Assembly: GCA_965262235.1 (NCBI GenBank)
Contig: OZ253504.1
Location: forward strand, 2,046,001-2,110,000
Direction: 5' to 3'
DNA length: 64,000 nt
Source of the DNA: CATQGW01 sp965262235
GTDB lineage: Bacteria > Chloroflexota > Dehalococcoidia > Bin125
Both the position numbers and the translations under genes were made by a program. Below the pieces are notes generated by a model that saw only the letters and a program-made list of their open reading frames with translations, was not told the DNA's origin and did not search any database. Of the stretch, positions 42,801 through 51,449 are shown one piece after another (the stretch's first letter is position 1; the number at the start of each line of letters is the position of its first letter).

Positions 42801-43916
42801 ATGCCGACCGCGGAAGTGGCGCGGACCAAGCGGGCCTCGGTGCTCGGACAGATCGTGGCTGAACGCTACGGTTACCCGAACGCAGAGTTCCCCGATCGCG
42901 AAGTCACCGTCAACTTCCCCACCCGCGGGATGGGCCTGCAGGTCAAGTCGGGCGGCTGGCTGTACCCCGACATCGTCGTCACCGAGGAGCCCGGGCACTT
43001 CATCTCGCTCGTTGGCGACCTCGCGCTGGCCCACGAAGTGACCAGCGAAGTCGCGCAGGAGCGCTGGGCGCCGCTGGCCAAGGCCGCGCCGCTGGTGCTC
43101 TACGTGCCGACCGGTCACGGCGGGCGTGCGATGCGGCTCTGTCGCCTGTACGGCATTCGCGTGCACAAGCTGATGGTCTTTCGCCAGCGCCCCGTCGCGT
43201 TCGGGATCGACATCGCCGAGGCTTACAGCGGGCCCGACCTGCTCAAGCCGATCATGGGGCTGCTCCCGCCGGCGTTGCGCCCGATGTCCTACCGCGCCGA
43301 GCGCATGGCCGTGATCGACCGCTATCTGCAGCCACTGCCGGCGTCGCGCAGCGGCGATGTGCCCTCACTGGCGGCTCGCGTGCCCGATCTGGCGCCGCCG
43401 CTGCAGCTGGCCTCGGGCGCGGACGACGAACACGGCGCGGACCACGGCGATAATTCAACACACCTTCCGCCGCCCAGCCTGGCGCCGCTGATGTTCGGCC
43501 TCGGCCTGATGGTGACCGGGGCGGGCGCGATCTTCCCGGGCGAGCTGCTCGGCGTCGGCATCGCCCTGATCTTCCTCGCGGCGCTGCGCTGGTTCACTGA
43601 AGACATGGGCTATTTCGAGGCGGGCGGTCCGGCCGAGTTCCGCCAGCATCCGCTGACCATCATGCCCGAGTCGTCCGCGCCGGCGGGCGTCCACATGCCA
43701 CCGCCCAGTTTTTCGCCGATCATCTTCGGGCTCGGCCTGATGCTCACCGGCCTCGGCGCTGTGTTCCCGTCCGAGCTGCTCGGCGCGGGGATCACGCTGA
43801 TCGTCGTCGGTGGCGTGGGCTGGTGGTGGGAAGACGTGCAAGCATTCGAGGGACCGTCCGAGCACCACGACGAGCATGACGCGGCGCCGGCGATCTCCGG
43901 CGAGCCGTCGAGCTAG
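42801..43916 (+). CDS. Membrane protein with nuclease-fold-like domain and two oxidase subunit-IV-like modules
   Basis: A 371-residue protein in the oxidase operon. Residues 10-130 form a soluble domain with LYPDIVVTEEPGHF (D57), AHEVTSEVAQERWAPLAKAA and LVLYVPTGHGG, reminiscent of the Uma2-like PD-(D/E)XK fold. After a linker, two membrane modules follow: residues 221-268 (HLPPPSLAPLMFGLGLMVTG...) and 298-345 (HMPPPSFSPIIFGLGLMLTG...), each one or two spans and clearly duplicated. The PPPS-start spans resemble caa3-oxidase subunit IV. Its stop is 12 bases before ctaC. Probable role: small structural subunit of the oxidase; the soluble domain's role is unknown. Confidence 0.65.
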   Translation: MPTAEVARTKRASVLGQIVAERYGYPNAEFPDREVTVNFPTRGMGLQVKSGGWLYPDIVVTEEPGHFISLVGDLALAHEVTSEVAQERWAPLAKAAPLVLYVPTGHGGRAMRLCRLYGIRVHKLMVFRQRPVAFGIDIAEAYSGPDLLKPIMGLLPPALRPMSYRAERMAVIDRYLQPLPASRSGDVPSLAARVPDLAPPLQLASGADDEHGADHGDNSTHLPPPSLAPLMFGLGLMVTGAGAIFPGELLGVGIALIFLAALRWFTEDMGYFEAGGPAEFRQHPLTIMPESSAPAGVHMPPPSFSPIIFGLGLMLTGLGAVFPSELLGAGITLIVVGGVGWWWEDVQAFEGPSEHHDEHDAAPAISGEPSS

Positions 43917-43928
43917 GGGGAGATGGGG

Positions 43929-45281
43929 ATGAAGCGACTGTGGCGCAGCCGGTTCGGTCGGTTCATATTGGTCTTCGGCGCGACGGCGCTGGCCCTGCTC
44001 GCGCTGGTCGGCTCGGCCGCCGCGCAGGTCACTCTGCCGGCCGCCGTCTCGGACCAGGGCGACGACATTCGCACGCTCTTCTTTGTCGTGTTTGGGATCG
44101 GCATCTTCGTCTTCGTGCTGGTCGAGGCGATGATCCTCTGGGTCGTCTTCCGCTACCGGCGCAAGTCCGACGATGAGTTCCCCACCCAGGTGGCGCACAA
44201 CACGACCGCTGAGGCGCTCTGGACGGTGATTCCACTGATCGTCGTGGTGGCGCTGTTCATCGGCTCGCTGGTCGTGCTGGAAGACATCCAATCGGCCGCC
44301 GAGCCGGGCGAAGAGGTGATCGAGATCGATGTGCAGGGCCGCCAGTGGGCCTGGGCCTTCAGCTACCACACGCCGCTGGGCACCGAGCTCGCCGAGGCCA
44401 TTTCCGAGGACCCTGCGTTCACCGAGGTGATGCTGCGTGACCCGTCGCTCGTGGAGCCGTTCATGACGCTCAAGCTGGGCGTCGAGCACATGCGCGTGAT
44501 CGCTCGCGAAGGCGACGTGGTGACCGTTGAGCGCGCGGTCAACGGCACCGTGCCGATCCGCCACAACCGCGGCGACGCAGTGATGCGCGTGTTCAACGGC
44601 ACCGACACCGTCGCCGAGCGTCGCCTGCAGGCGGCCGACAACACACCGATCGTGACCGTGCCGATCGGTCCGATGATCCGCTTCAACCTCGCCAGCAGCG
44701 ATGTGCTGCATGCCTTCTACACGCCGCAGTTCCTCTACAAGCTCGACGCAGTGCCGGGCCGGGTGCAGACGATGTGGGTGCGGGTCAATGAGACCGGCGA
44801 GTTCAAGAGCCAGTGCGCCGAGTTTTGCGGGCGCGACCATTCCCGGATGATCTTCTCCGTCGTCGCGCTGTCGCGCGCCGACTACGACGAATGGCTGGCG
44901 GCCAAGACGCCGGACGCGCCGGAACCGATCGAGGGTGACTTCGGGGCTGAGGACGAAGCACCTCTCGAGGAGGGGGCCGTGGGCAATCCGACCAACGGCC
45001 AGGCGCTGTTCTTCGAACTCGGCTGCAACGTCTGCCACGGCGACCGCGGCGAAGGCCTGGTCGGCCCCACGATCGCGATGACGATCGTGCCGCTCGAGCG
45101 TGTGCTCGAGCAGTATCGTCAGCCGCTCGAAGGGATGACGGCGTTCCCAGTTGACGAAGTGACCGACGAAGATGCCGCCGACATTTACGCCTGGTTGCAG
45201 ACGGTGGAGCGTCCACCGGACGACCTGGTGCTACCGTCCAAACTTGCCGAATTGATCGAAGCCGAGGCTGCCGGCGGCTGA
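43929..45281 (+). CDS. ctaC: Cytochrome c oxidase subunit II with fused cytochrome c (caa3 type)
   Basis: A 450-residue subunit. A signal-like N-terminus (residues 10-33) and two spans (about 48-75 and 98-118) precede the CuA domain, with ligands H261, C296, E298, C300, H304 and M307 (SSDVLHAFYTPQF and QCAEFCGRDHSRM). A C-terminal cytochrome c has CNVCH at 366-370 and likely axial Met403. It takes electrons from a soluble or bound cytochrome c. Between W140 and the CuA ligands lies about 85 extra residues (151-236), including VVTVERAVNGTVPIRHNRGD, not found in standard subunit II. ATG 43929 is preferred over 43923, which would leave no gap after GGGGGAG. Confidence 0.93.
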   Translation: MKRLWRSRFGRFILVFGATALALLALVGSAAAQVTLPAAVSDQGDDIRTLFFVVFGIGIFVFVLVEAMILWVVFRYRRKSDDEFPTQVAHNTTAEALWTVIPLIVVVALFIGSLVVLEDIQSAAEPGEEVIEIDVQGRQWAWAFSYHTPLGTELAEAISEDPAFTEVMLRDPSLVEPFMTLKLGVEHMRVIAREGDVVTVERAVNGTVPIRHNRGDAVMRVFNGTDTVAERRLQAADNTPIVTVPIGPMIRFNLASSDVLHAFYTPQFLYKLDAVPGRVQTMWVRVNETGEFKSQCAEFCGRDHSRMIFSVVALSRADYDEWLAAKTPDAPEPIEGDFGAEDEAPLEEGAVGNPTNGQALFFELGCNVCHGDRGEGLVGPTIAMTIVPLERVLEQYRQPLEGMTAFPVDEVTDEDAADIYAWLQTVERPPDDLVLPSKLAELIEAEAAGG

Positions 45282-45331
45282 GCCGCGAGCAGGGTTGAAG
45301 GCGCGCAAGCGCGTCTGAAGGAGGAGTTGCG

Positions 45332-47059
45332 ATGGCGACCTTGGCCGGCGCGCAAGCGACCAACTACACAGGTGTCGCGGTCTGGCGAACGATTCTCGAG
45401 TGGTTGACCACAGTCGACCACAAGAAAATCGGGATCCTGTACCTCTGGTCGGCCGGCGCCTTCGGGCTGGTCGGCATGGCTTTCTCGCTCGTGTTGCGCA
45501 CCGAGCTGATGCAGACCGGCACGATCATCAGCGCCGAGACCTACAACTCGCTGTTCACGATGCACGGCAGCATCATGATCTTCCTCTTCCTGCTGCCGAT
45601 CGGCGCGGCGTTCATGAACTATGCGATGCCGCTGCAGATCGGCGCGCTGGACATGGCGTTCCCGCGCGTCAACGCGCTGTCGTTCTGGATCTTCCTGTTC
45701 GGTGGGGTGCTGTTGACTCTCTCGTTTGCCGTTGAGGGCGGCACCGCGTCGGCCGGCTGGACCTCGTATCCGCCGATCACGCTGGACAGCGGGGCCAACG
45801 CCGAAAAGCCCGGCGCTGGCATGGATATGTGGTTGATCGGGGTGATCCTGCTTGGCCAGGCGGCGATCTTCGGCTCGGTCAACTTCCTGGTGACGATCTT
45901 CAAGATGCGGGCGCCGGGCATGACGATGTGGCGGATGCCGCTGTTCACCTGGACCACGATGGTCACCGGGCTGCTGATTCTGCTCGCCACGCCGGTCCTG
46001 GCGGGCGCGTTGGCGATGGGCTTCATCGACCGCAATGGCGCGGGTGGAGCGTTCTTCGACCCGTCGAACGGCGGACAGCCGCTGCTCTGGCAAAACCTCT
46101 TCTGGTTCTATTCGCACCCGGCCGTCTACATCATGATCCTGCCCGCAATGGGGATCGTTTCCGACATCTTCGGCGTGTTCACGCGCCGGCCGATCTTCGG
46201 CTACCGCTCGATGGTGCTGGCGCTGATCGGGATCGGCCTGCTCGGCTTCATCGTCTGGGCGCACCACATGTTCACCACGGGCGGCGTCTTCCTGCCCTTC
46301 TTCATGGGCGCCACCTTCCTGATCGCGGTGCCCACCGGGGTCAAGATGTTCAACTGGATCGCCACGATGTGGCGCGGTTCGAATATCTATCCCTCCGCAA
46401 TGCTGTTCAGCGTCGGCTTCCTCATGCTGTTCCTGATCGGCGGGATCACGGGCGTCTTCCACGCCGCCGTGCCGGTCGACTTCGCGCTGCACGACACCTA
46501 CTTCGTGGTCGGCCACTTCCACTACACGATGTCGATCGCCGCGACCTTCGGCTTCCTCGCCGGCGTCTACTACTGGTTCCCCAAGATGTTCGGGAAGTTC
46601 ATGAACGAAGGCCTCGGCAAGATGCACTTCTGGCTGCTCTTCGCCGGCGTGAACCTGATTTTCTTCACCCAGCTGATGCTCGGGCTCGACGGCATGCCGC
46701 GGCGGATCAACGACTACGTCGACAACCCCGGCTGGGAGCTGATGAACACGATCACCACGCTCGGCGCGTTCGTCTCGGCCGCCGGCATGATGGTCTTCCT
46801 GTTCAACGTCTTCTACTCGCTGAAGCACGGCGAACAGGCTTCCGGCGACCCCTGGGAGGGCACGACGCTGGAGTGGGCGACCACCTCACCGCCGCCGCCG
46901 CACAACTTCGATTCGCTGCCCGAGGTCCGCTCGGAGCGACCGCTGTTCGACCTCCGCTGGGCCAAGGAGCTGGAGGAGGACGCCTACTACCGCGGGAATA
47001 GGCCGCGCCGCGCCGCAGGGGCGAAGCCCCCCGACGCGTCATCGAAGGCGGAGGGCTAA
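45332..47059 (+). CDS. ctaD: Cytochrome c oxidase subunit I (A2-type)
   Basis: A 575-residue heme-copper subunit with twelve spans. Heme/copper ligands are visible in TMHGSIMIF, YSHPAVY, HHMFTTG and HDTYFVVGHFHYTM. Helix VI reads FWFYSHPAVYIMILP (Y260, S261), that is, the Tyr-Ser pair typical of A2 oxidases instead of the Glu of A1 enzymes, as in Rhodothermus and Thermus caa3. It reduces O2 and pumps protons. AAGGAGG precedes ATG 45332. Confidence 0.97.
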   Translation: MATLAGAQATNYTGVAVWRTILEWLTTVDHKKIGILYLWSAGAFGLVGMAFSLVLRTELMQTGTIISAETYNSLFTMHGSIMIFLFLLPIGAAFMNYAMPLQIGALDMAFPRVNALSFWIFLFGGVLLTLSFAVEGGTASAGWTSYPPITLDSGANAEKPGAGMDMWLIGVILLGQAAIFGSVNFLVTIFKMRAPGMTMWRMPLFTWTTMVTGLLILLATPVLAGALAMGFIDRNGAGGAFFDPSNGGQPLLWQNLFWFYSHPAVYIMILPAMGIVSDIFGVFTRRPIFGYRSMVLALIGIGLLGFIVWAHHMFTTGGVFLPFFMGATFLIAVPTGVKMFNWIATMWRGSNIYPSAMLFSVGFLMLFLIGGITGVFHAAVPVDFALHDTYFVVGHFHYTMSIAATFGFLAGVYYWFPKMFGKFMNEGLGKMHFWLLFAGVNLIFFTQLMLGLDGMPRRINDYVDNPGWELMNTITTLGAFVSAAGMMVFLFNVFYSLKHGEQASGDPWEGTTLEWATTSPPPPHNFDSLPEVRSERPLFDLRWAKELEEDAYYRGNRPRRAAGAKPPDASSKAEG

Positions 47060-47062
47060 CCG

Positions 47063-47692
47063 ATGGCCGCCAGCACTCTGCCAGCGCCTACCGCCAGGCG
47101 CGTCCACCCGGTCCGCAGCTTCCTCGTCGGCGACGAACCGATGCCGCCGGCGCTGTGGGGGATCATCTTCTTCATCTTCTCGGAGATCATGTTCTTCTCG
47201 GGCCTGATCGCCGCGATGCTCGCGCTGCACGCCGACACCCTGCACTGGGAGCCGACCAACGGCGCACACCGCCTTGAGGGCGCCGAGCTGCGACCGATTC
47301 TGTTCACGATCCTGCTGGTCTCGACCAGTATTCCGATGCAGATCGCCGCGTTCTCGATCCGTAAGGGCAACCGCAAGACGATGATCTGGTCGATGGCGAT
47401 CGTGCTGGTGATCGGCACGGCCTTCATCATCAATCAGGGCTTCGAGTGGAAAGACGCCGGCTTCGGCATCGCCGACGGCACCTACGCAGCGTCGTTCTTC
47501 ACCCTGACCGGCTTCCACGGCGCGCACGTGATCGGCGGGCTGGTCTTCATCTCCGCGCAGTTCATTCGCGGGCTGCTCGGGCATTTCGACGCCAAACGCA
47601 ATACGGCGGTGGAGGCCGCGACGCTCTACTGGCACTTCGTGGGGTTCGTGTGGCTGTTGGTGGTTTTCCCGTTGGTCTTCTTCCTCAGCTGA
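47063..47692 (+). CDS. ctaE: Cytochrome c oxidase subunit III
   Basis: A 209-residue subunit with five to seven spans, short as usual for bacteria of this oxidase type. PALWGIIFFIFSEIMFFSGL carries the conserved Glu of the first helix; GFHGAHVIGGL and the final TLYWHFVGFVWLLVVFPL are typical. It begins four bases after ctaD with GGAGG, in the same transcript, and stabilises proton uptake in subunit I. Confidence 0.95.
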   Translation: MAASTLPAPTARRVHPVRSFLVGDEPMPPALWGIIFFIFSEIMFFSGLIAAMLALHADTLHWEPTNGAHRLEGAELRPILFTILLVSTSIPMQIAAFSIRKGNRKTMIWSMAIVLVIGTAFIINQGFEWKDAGFGIADGTYAASFFTLTGFHGAHVIGGLVFISAQFIRGLLGHFDAKRNTAVEAATLYWHFVGFVWLLVVFPLVFFLS

Positions 47693-47693
47693 G

Positions 47694-48674
47694 GTGAGAC
47701 GACGCGCGCTCGTCGCGTTGGCCGTGGCGCTGATCGCAGCCGTACCCGGTCTCGCGACGCGTGCCGCGCTCGCGCACGACGGCCGCACCGCCGAGTCGGG
47801 CGACATCCTCACGGCGCTGGCCGCCTGGAACCCGGACCCGCCCGGCCTGCTGCTCGTGCTGATCGTCGGCGTGCTCTACGTCTGGGCTTACCGACGCCTG
47901 CGCCGCAATGATCCGAAGTTTCGCTTCCCCAGCTGGCACGCGTGGTGCTTCGGCGCCGGCTGGCTGTTGATGGTGGTGGGGCTCGTCTCGCCGGTCGACA
48001 CCTACAGCGACGACCTGTTCTGGGTCCACATGCTGCAGCACATCCTGATCACGATGGTGGTCTCGCCGCTGTTGCTGCTGGGCGCGCCGGCGACGCTGGC
48101 GCTGCGCGCCGCCAGTCCGCGAGTCCGCCGCACATATCTTGTCCCGCTGCTCGATAGCCGGCTGGTTCGCACGTTGACCTATCCGCCGGTGGCCCTGCTG
48201 GTCTTCGTGCTCGGGATCTGGTCCTGGCACCTGCCCGCCGCGTACGACGCGGCGATCGCCAGCGAGGCCCTGCACTTCGTCGAGCACGGCGTGTTTTTGC
48301 TCGGCGGGACGCTCTTCTGGTGGATGGTGATCGGTGTCGACGCCTCGCGGCTGCGCCCGCATTACGGCTGGCGCGCCGCCGTGCTGGTCGTCGCGATCCT
48401 GCAGAACATCGGGCTCGGCCTGATTCTGACCAACGTCGCCGACCCACTCTATGAGACCTACGAACTCGCGGCGACGCTGCGCGATTGGGGCCCCGACGCG
48501 CTGACCGACCAGCGGATCGGCGCGGGCATCATGTGGGTGCCCGGCTCGATGATGTTCGTGATCGGGATCATGCTGACGGTCTATTTCTGGGCGGAGCACG
48601 AAGGCTTCAAGGGGCGGCAGGGCGATCGGGTGCGCGACATGCAGCAGATGCGCAACCGCGGCGGTGACGTGTGA
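47694..48674 (+). CDS. ctaG: CtaG-type cytochrome c oxidase assembly factor (caa3_CtaG)
   Basis: A 326-residue membrane protein of about seven spans with a cleavable or anchored N-terminus. The family motifs MLQHILITMVVSPLLLLGAP, WSWHLPAAYDAAI and HFVEHGVFLLGGTLFWW carry His residues thought to handle copper. It is needed for CuB insertion or assembly of caa3 oxidases. The GTG start lies one base after the ctaE stop, so translation is coupled; ctaA overlaps its end. Confidence 0.9.
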   Translation: MRRRALVALAVALIAAVPGLATRAALAHDGRTAESGDILTALAAWNPDPPGLLLVLIVGVLYVWAYRRLRRNDPKFRFPSWHAWCFGAGWLLMVVGLVSPVDTYSDDLFWVHMLQHILITMVVSPLLLLGAPATLALRAASPRVRRTYLVPLLDSRLVRTLTYPPVALLVFVLGIWSWHLPAAYDAAIASEALHFVEHGVFLLGGTLFWWMVIGVDASRLRPHYGWRAAVLVVAILQNIGLGLILTNVADPLYETYELAATLRDWGPDALTDQRIGAGIMWVPGSMMFVIGIMLTVYFWAEHEGFKGRQGDRVRDMQQMRNRGGDV

Positions 48675-49651
48675 GCACGCTGACCCGCCTGCAATGGCTG
48701 GGTCTCGCCACGGTGGTCGGTCTGCTGGTGCTCACGACGCTCGGCGGGACGGTGCGTGTGACCGACTCGGGCCTCGCCTGCCCTGAGTGGCCGCTCTGCT
48801 ACGGCGTCGTTTTCCCGACCGGCGACTATCCGCCGTTCGCCGGCTATCAGGTCTGGCTGGAGTGGACGCACCGCCTGGTGGCCAGCGTGATCGGCCTCGT
48901 GATCCTTGTCTACACCGGGCTGTGCTGGTGGCGGATGCGTGAGCGCCCGTGGGTCTGGGGTCCCGCGTTGGCTTCGATCGTGATGCTCGCCGTGCAGGTC
49001 GCGTTGGGCGCGCTAACCGTCACCGAGCGGCTTGAGCCCGTGATCGTCACTGCACACCTCGCGGTGGCCATGTCGATCGTGATGCTGATCACCTGCTCAT
49101 TCGTCGCGACCTTCGCACGCGAGCGAGCGCCCGCCGGCTTGCAGGCCGAACTCGGGGGCAATCGCGACGCCGCAACGTTTGGGCGTCTCGCGCTGCTGAC
49201 CGGGTTCGCCGTGTACGCGCTCCTCGTGGTCGGCTCCTACGTCACGCACACCGACGCGAGCTTTTTCTGTGATAACCAGTGGCCGCTCTGCAACGGCGAT
49301 CTCTGGCCCGGCTCGGCCAAGGCGCAGCTGCATGTCGGCCACCGCCTGCTCGCCGTCGTGGCTGGGGCTCTCGTGATCGCGGTCTCGGTGCAGGCGGCTC
49401 GACAGTCGCCCAAGTCACGGGTGCTGGTCGCTCTAGCGCATGGCGCGAGTACGCTGTTTGTGGTCCAGGTGATCTTCGGGGCGCTGACGATGTGGCTCGA
49501 TCTGACCGATTGGATTCGCGTGGTACATCTCAGCGCCGGGGCGACGGTCTGGACGCTGGTGGCGGCGCTTGTCAGCATCGCGATCTGGCGCGCCGGCTGG
49601 CTGTCCGGGGCGCAGACCATGCCCACGCCGGCGCTTGAGGGCGAGCGATGA
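48671..49651 (+). CDS. ctaA: Heme A synthase
   Basis: A 326-residue eight-span membrane enzyme that oxidises the C8 methyl of heme O to make heme A. GGTVRVTDSGLACPEWPLC gives the conserved N-terminal loop with its Cys, EWTHRLVASVIGL the first heme-ligating His, and AHLAVAM, VGHRLLAVVAG and RVVHLSAGA the others. It overlaps ctaG and ctaB by four bases each. Confidence 0.93.
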   Translation: MSTLTRLQWLGLATVVGLLVLTTLGGTVRVTDSGLACPEWPLCYGVVFPTGDYPPFAGYQVWLEWTHRLVASVIGLVILVYTGLCWWRMRERPWVWGPALASIVMLAVQVALGALTVTERLEPVIVTAHLAVAMSIVMLITCSFVATFARERAPAGLQAELGGNRDAATFGRLALLTGFAVYALLVVGSYVTHTDASFFCDNQWPLCNGDLWPGSAKAQLHVGHRLLAVVAGALVIAVSVQAARQSPKSRVLVALAHGASTLFVVQVIFGALTMWLDLTDWIRVVHLSAGATVWTLVAALVSIAIWRAGWLSGAQTMPTPALEGER

Positions 49652-50571
49652 CCACCACTCGATCGCAGAACCCCGCCGCCATCTGGCCGCGCGCCAGCTC
49701 GCTGGGGACGCCGCGCTGGCTGGCGTCGGTCCGGGCGCTGATCGAGCTGACCAAGCCCGGCATCATCTGGCTGCTGCTCGTCACGACGATTCCCGCGATG
49801 GTGCTCGCGGCCGACGGCTGGCCCGGCTGGGGCCTGGTCGCACTGACGCTGCTCGGCGGCGTGCTGACCGCGGGCGGCGCGAACGCGCTCAACCAGTGGT
49901 TCGACCGCGACATCGACGCGCTGATGGAGCGCACCGCGCAGCGGCCGCTGCCGCGCGGCGCGCTTGTGCCGTGGCAGGCGTTCGCCTGGGGCGTCTCGCT
50001 GGCCGTGGCGGGGGGTATCCAGCTCGGGCTGACGGTCGGCTGGCTCGCCGCCGTCCTCGCGCTCGGCGCGGTCGCCTTCTACTTCTTCGTCTACACGCTC
50101 TGGCTGAAGCGCTCGACGACGCAGAACATCGTGATCGGCGGCGCAGCCGGCGCGATCCCGCCGGTGGTCGGCTGGGCCGCTGTGACCGGGGAGCTGAGCT
50201 GGTCCGCGCTGGCGCTGTTCTTGATCATCCTGATGTGGACGCCGCCGCATTTCTGGGCGCTGGCGCTCAAGTACCGCGACGACTACGCGCGCGCTGATGT
50301 GCCGATGCTGCCCGTCGTGTCGGGCGAGGCGGTCACGCGCCGCCAGATTCTGCTGTACGCGGTGGTCCTGTGGGCGGTGACATTGGCCGCGCCGCTCGGC
50401 GGCCATCTGGGCTGGCTGTATTTCGGCGTCGCGCTCGTGACGGGGGCCGTCTTCGTCGCGCTTGCGTGGCAGGTCTGGCGCGGCCAGGCCGCCCCGATGC
50501 GTCTGTTCTTCGTCTCGATCGCCTACCTCTTCGCCCTCTTTGCGGCCGTCGGTCTGGACGTGCTGGTCTAG
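49648..50571 (+). CDS. ctaB: Protoheme IX farnesyltransferase (heme O synthase)
   Basis: A 307-residue UbiA-type prenyltransferase. The Asp-rich motif is NALNQWFDRDIDALMERTAQ and the second is WTPPHFWALALKYRDDYARA, which hold the Mg-diphosphate. It makes heme O from heme B and farnesyl diphosphate, feeding ctaA. Its TAG stop overlaps the TAG of the convergent lipoprotein gene as the palindrome CTAG. Confidence 0.96.
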   Translation: MTTTRSQNPAAIWPRASSLGTPRWLASVRALIELTKPGIIWLLLVTTIPAMVLAADGWPGWGLVALTLLGGVLTAGGANALNQWFDRDIDALMERTAQRPLPRGALVPWQAFAWGVSLAVAGGIQLGLTVGWLAAVLALGAVAFYFFVYTLWLKRSTTQNIVIGGAAGAIPPVVGWAAVTGELSWSALALFLIILMWTPPHFWALALKYRDDYARADVPMLPVVSGEAVTRRQILLYAVVLWAVTLAAPLGGHLGWLYFGVALVTGAVFVALAWQVWRGQAAPMRLFFVSIAYLFALFAAVGLDVLV

Positions 50572-51449
50572 CGAGCGATCCGGCTGATCGCGCTGATCGC
50601 GCTAGCCAACTCGTCGTCGGTCGCCACGATCGCGAGATACGCGGCCACCTCGCCCCGTCCATCGACGAACCAGAGGCCCGGCTCCGCCCGTACGCCCCAG
50701 GCCTCGTTGAAGGCGTCGATCAGGACCTGCAGACGGGGTTCGCGCGGACGACCGAACGGTTCGACGTGGACCACCGCAACCGTGCGCTGATCCGCGAGCG
50801 TCTTCGCCTGTTCGAGCGCGCGACGGCAGGTAGCGCGGCCGGCGCAGCGCTCCGAGCTGCCGATCACCAGCAGGAACGGCTGACCGGTTTCCAGCAGCTC
50901 GCTGGTCGAGCGCTCGTACAACGCAGCGTGCGGCGAGGGGTCGCCCGTGAGACCCTCGGCCGGCGCATCCTCGGTGCTGAGGGAGCGAGCGAGCGGCGCG
51001 GCCGAGCCGGGCAGCGGGCGATGCGCTGCGGCGCCGACGGGGAAGCCGACGCGCGGGCTGCTTTCCGATGTCCCGTCGCCGCGCGACGCCGTCACGGCGA
51101 CCGCCCAATCGCCGGGATGATCGAGCGGCACGTCGCGCGCGATGTAGTAGCCGAGCTCGCCGACCTCGATGCGCTCCAGCTCGGCCTCCGAGCGGAAACG
51201 GATGCCGCCCTCGGTGGGCTCGAAGAAACGCGCGCGGAAGCTCGTGTTGGCGGCGAAACGCGGTTCCTCGCTTCGATCCAGCAGCGTCAGCACGACGCGC
51301 GTGTCCCCGACGATCAGATCGGTCGTTTCGAGCACGGGCACGAACGCCGCGTCGGACGCTGTCAGCACGCGCGGGTCGTCGCCGCCGCCGCACCCGATCA
51401 GGGCCAGCGCCGCCAAGAGCGAAACGATCAGAGCCGCCGGCGCGCGCAT
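50568..51449 (-). CDS. Lipoprotein with thioredoxin-like C-terminal domain
   Basis: A 293-residue secreted protein. The signal MRAPAALIVSLLAALALIGC ends in lipobox LIGC (Cys20). Residues up to about 150 look like a beta-sandwich; the C-terminal 100 residues (LETGQPFLLVIGSSERCAG ... TVAVVHVEPFG ... WGVRAEPGLWFVDGRGEVA) read like a thioredoxin or SCO-like fold with CAGRATC instead of CXXC. It is the last gene of an ABC transporter operon, coupled by an ATGA overlap, and converges on the heme A genes. A role in copper or cofactor delivery to the oxidase is a guess. Confidence 0.7.
   Translation of the reverse strand: MRAPAALIVSLLAALALIGCGGGDDPRVLTASDAAFVPVLETTDLIVGDTRVVLTLLDRSEEPRFAANTSFRARFFEPTEGGIRFRSEAELERIEVGELGYYIARDVPLDHPGDWAVAVTASRGDGTSESSPRVGFPVGAAAHRPLPGSAAPLARSLSTEDAPAEGLTGDPSPHAALYERSTSELLETGQPFLLVIGSSERCAGRATCRRALEQAKTLADQRTVAVVHVEPFGRPREPRLQVLIDAFNEAWGVRAEPGLWFVDGRGEVAAYLAIVATDDELASAISAISRIAR

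Noticed and set aside
45185..46828. A 547-codon minus-strand frame opposite subunits II and I
   Set aside because: Composition (Glu/His/Arg/Gln-rich, no hydrophobic core) is that of an antisense shadow.
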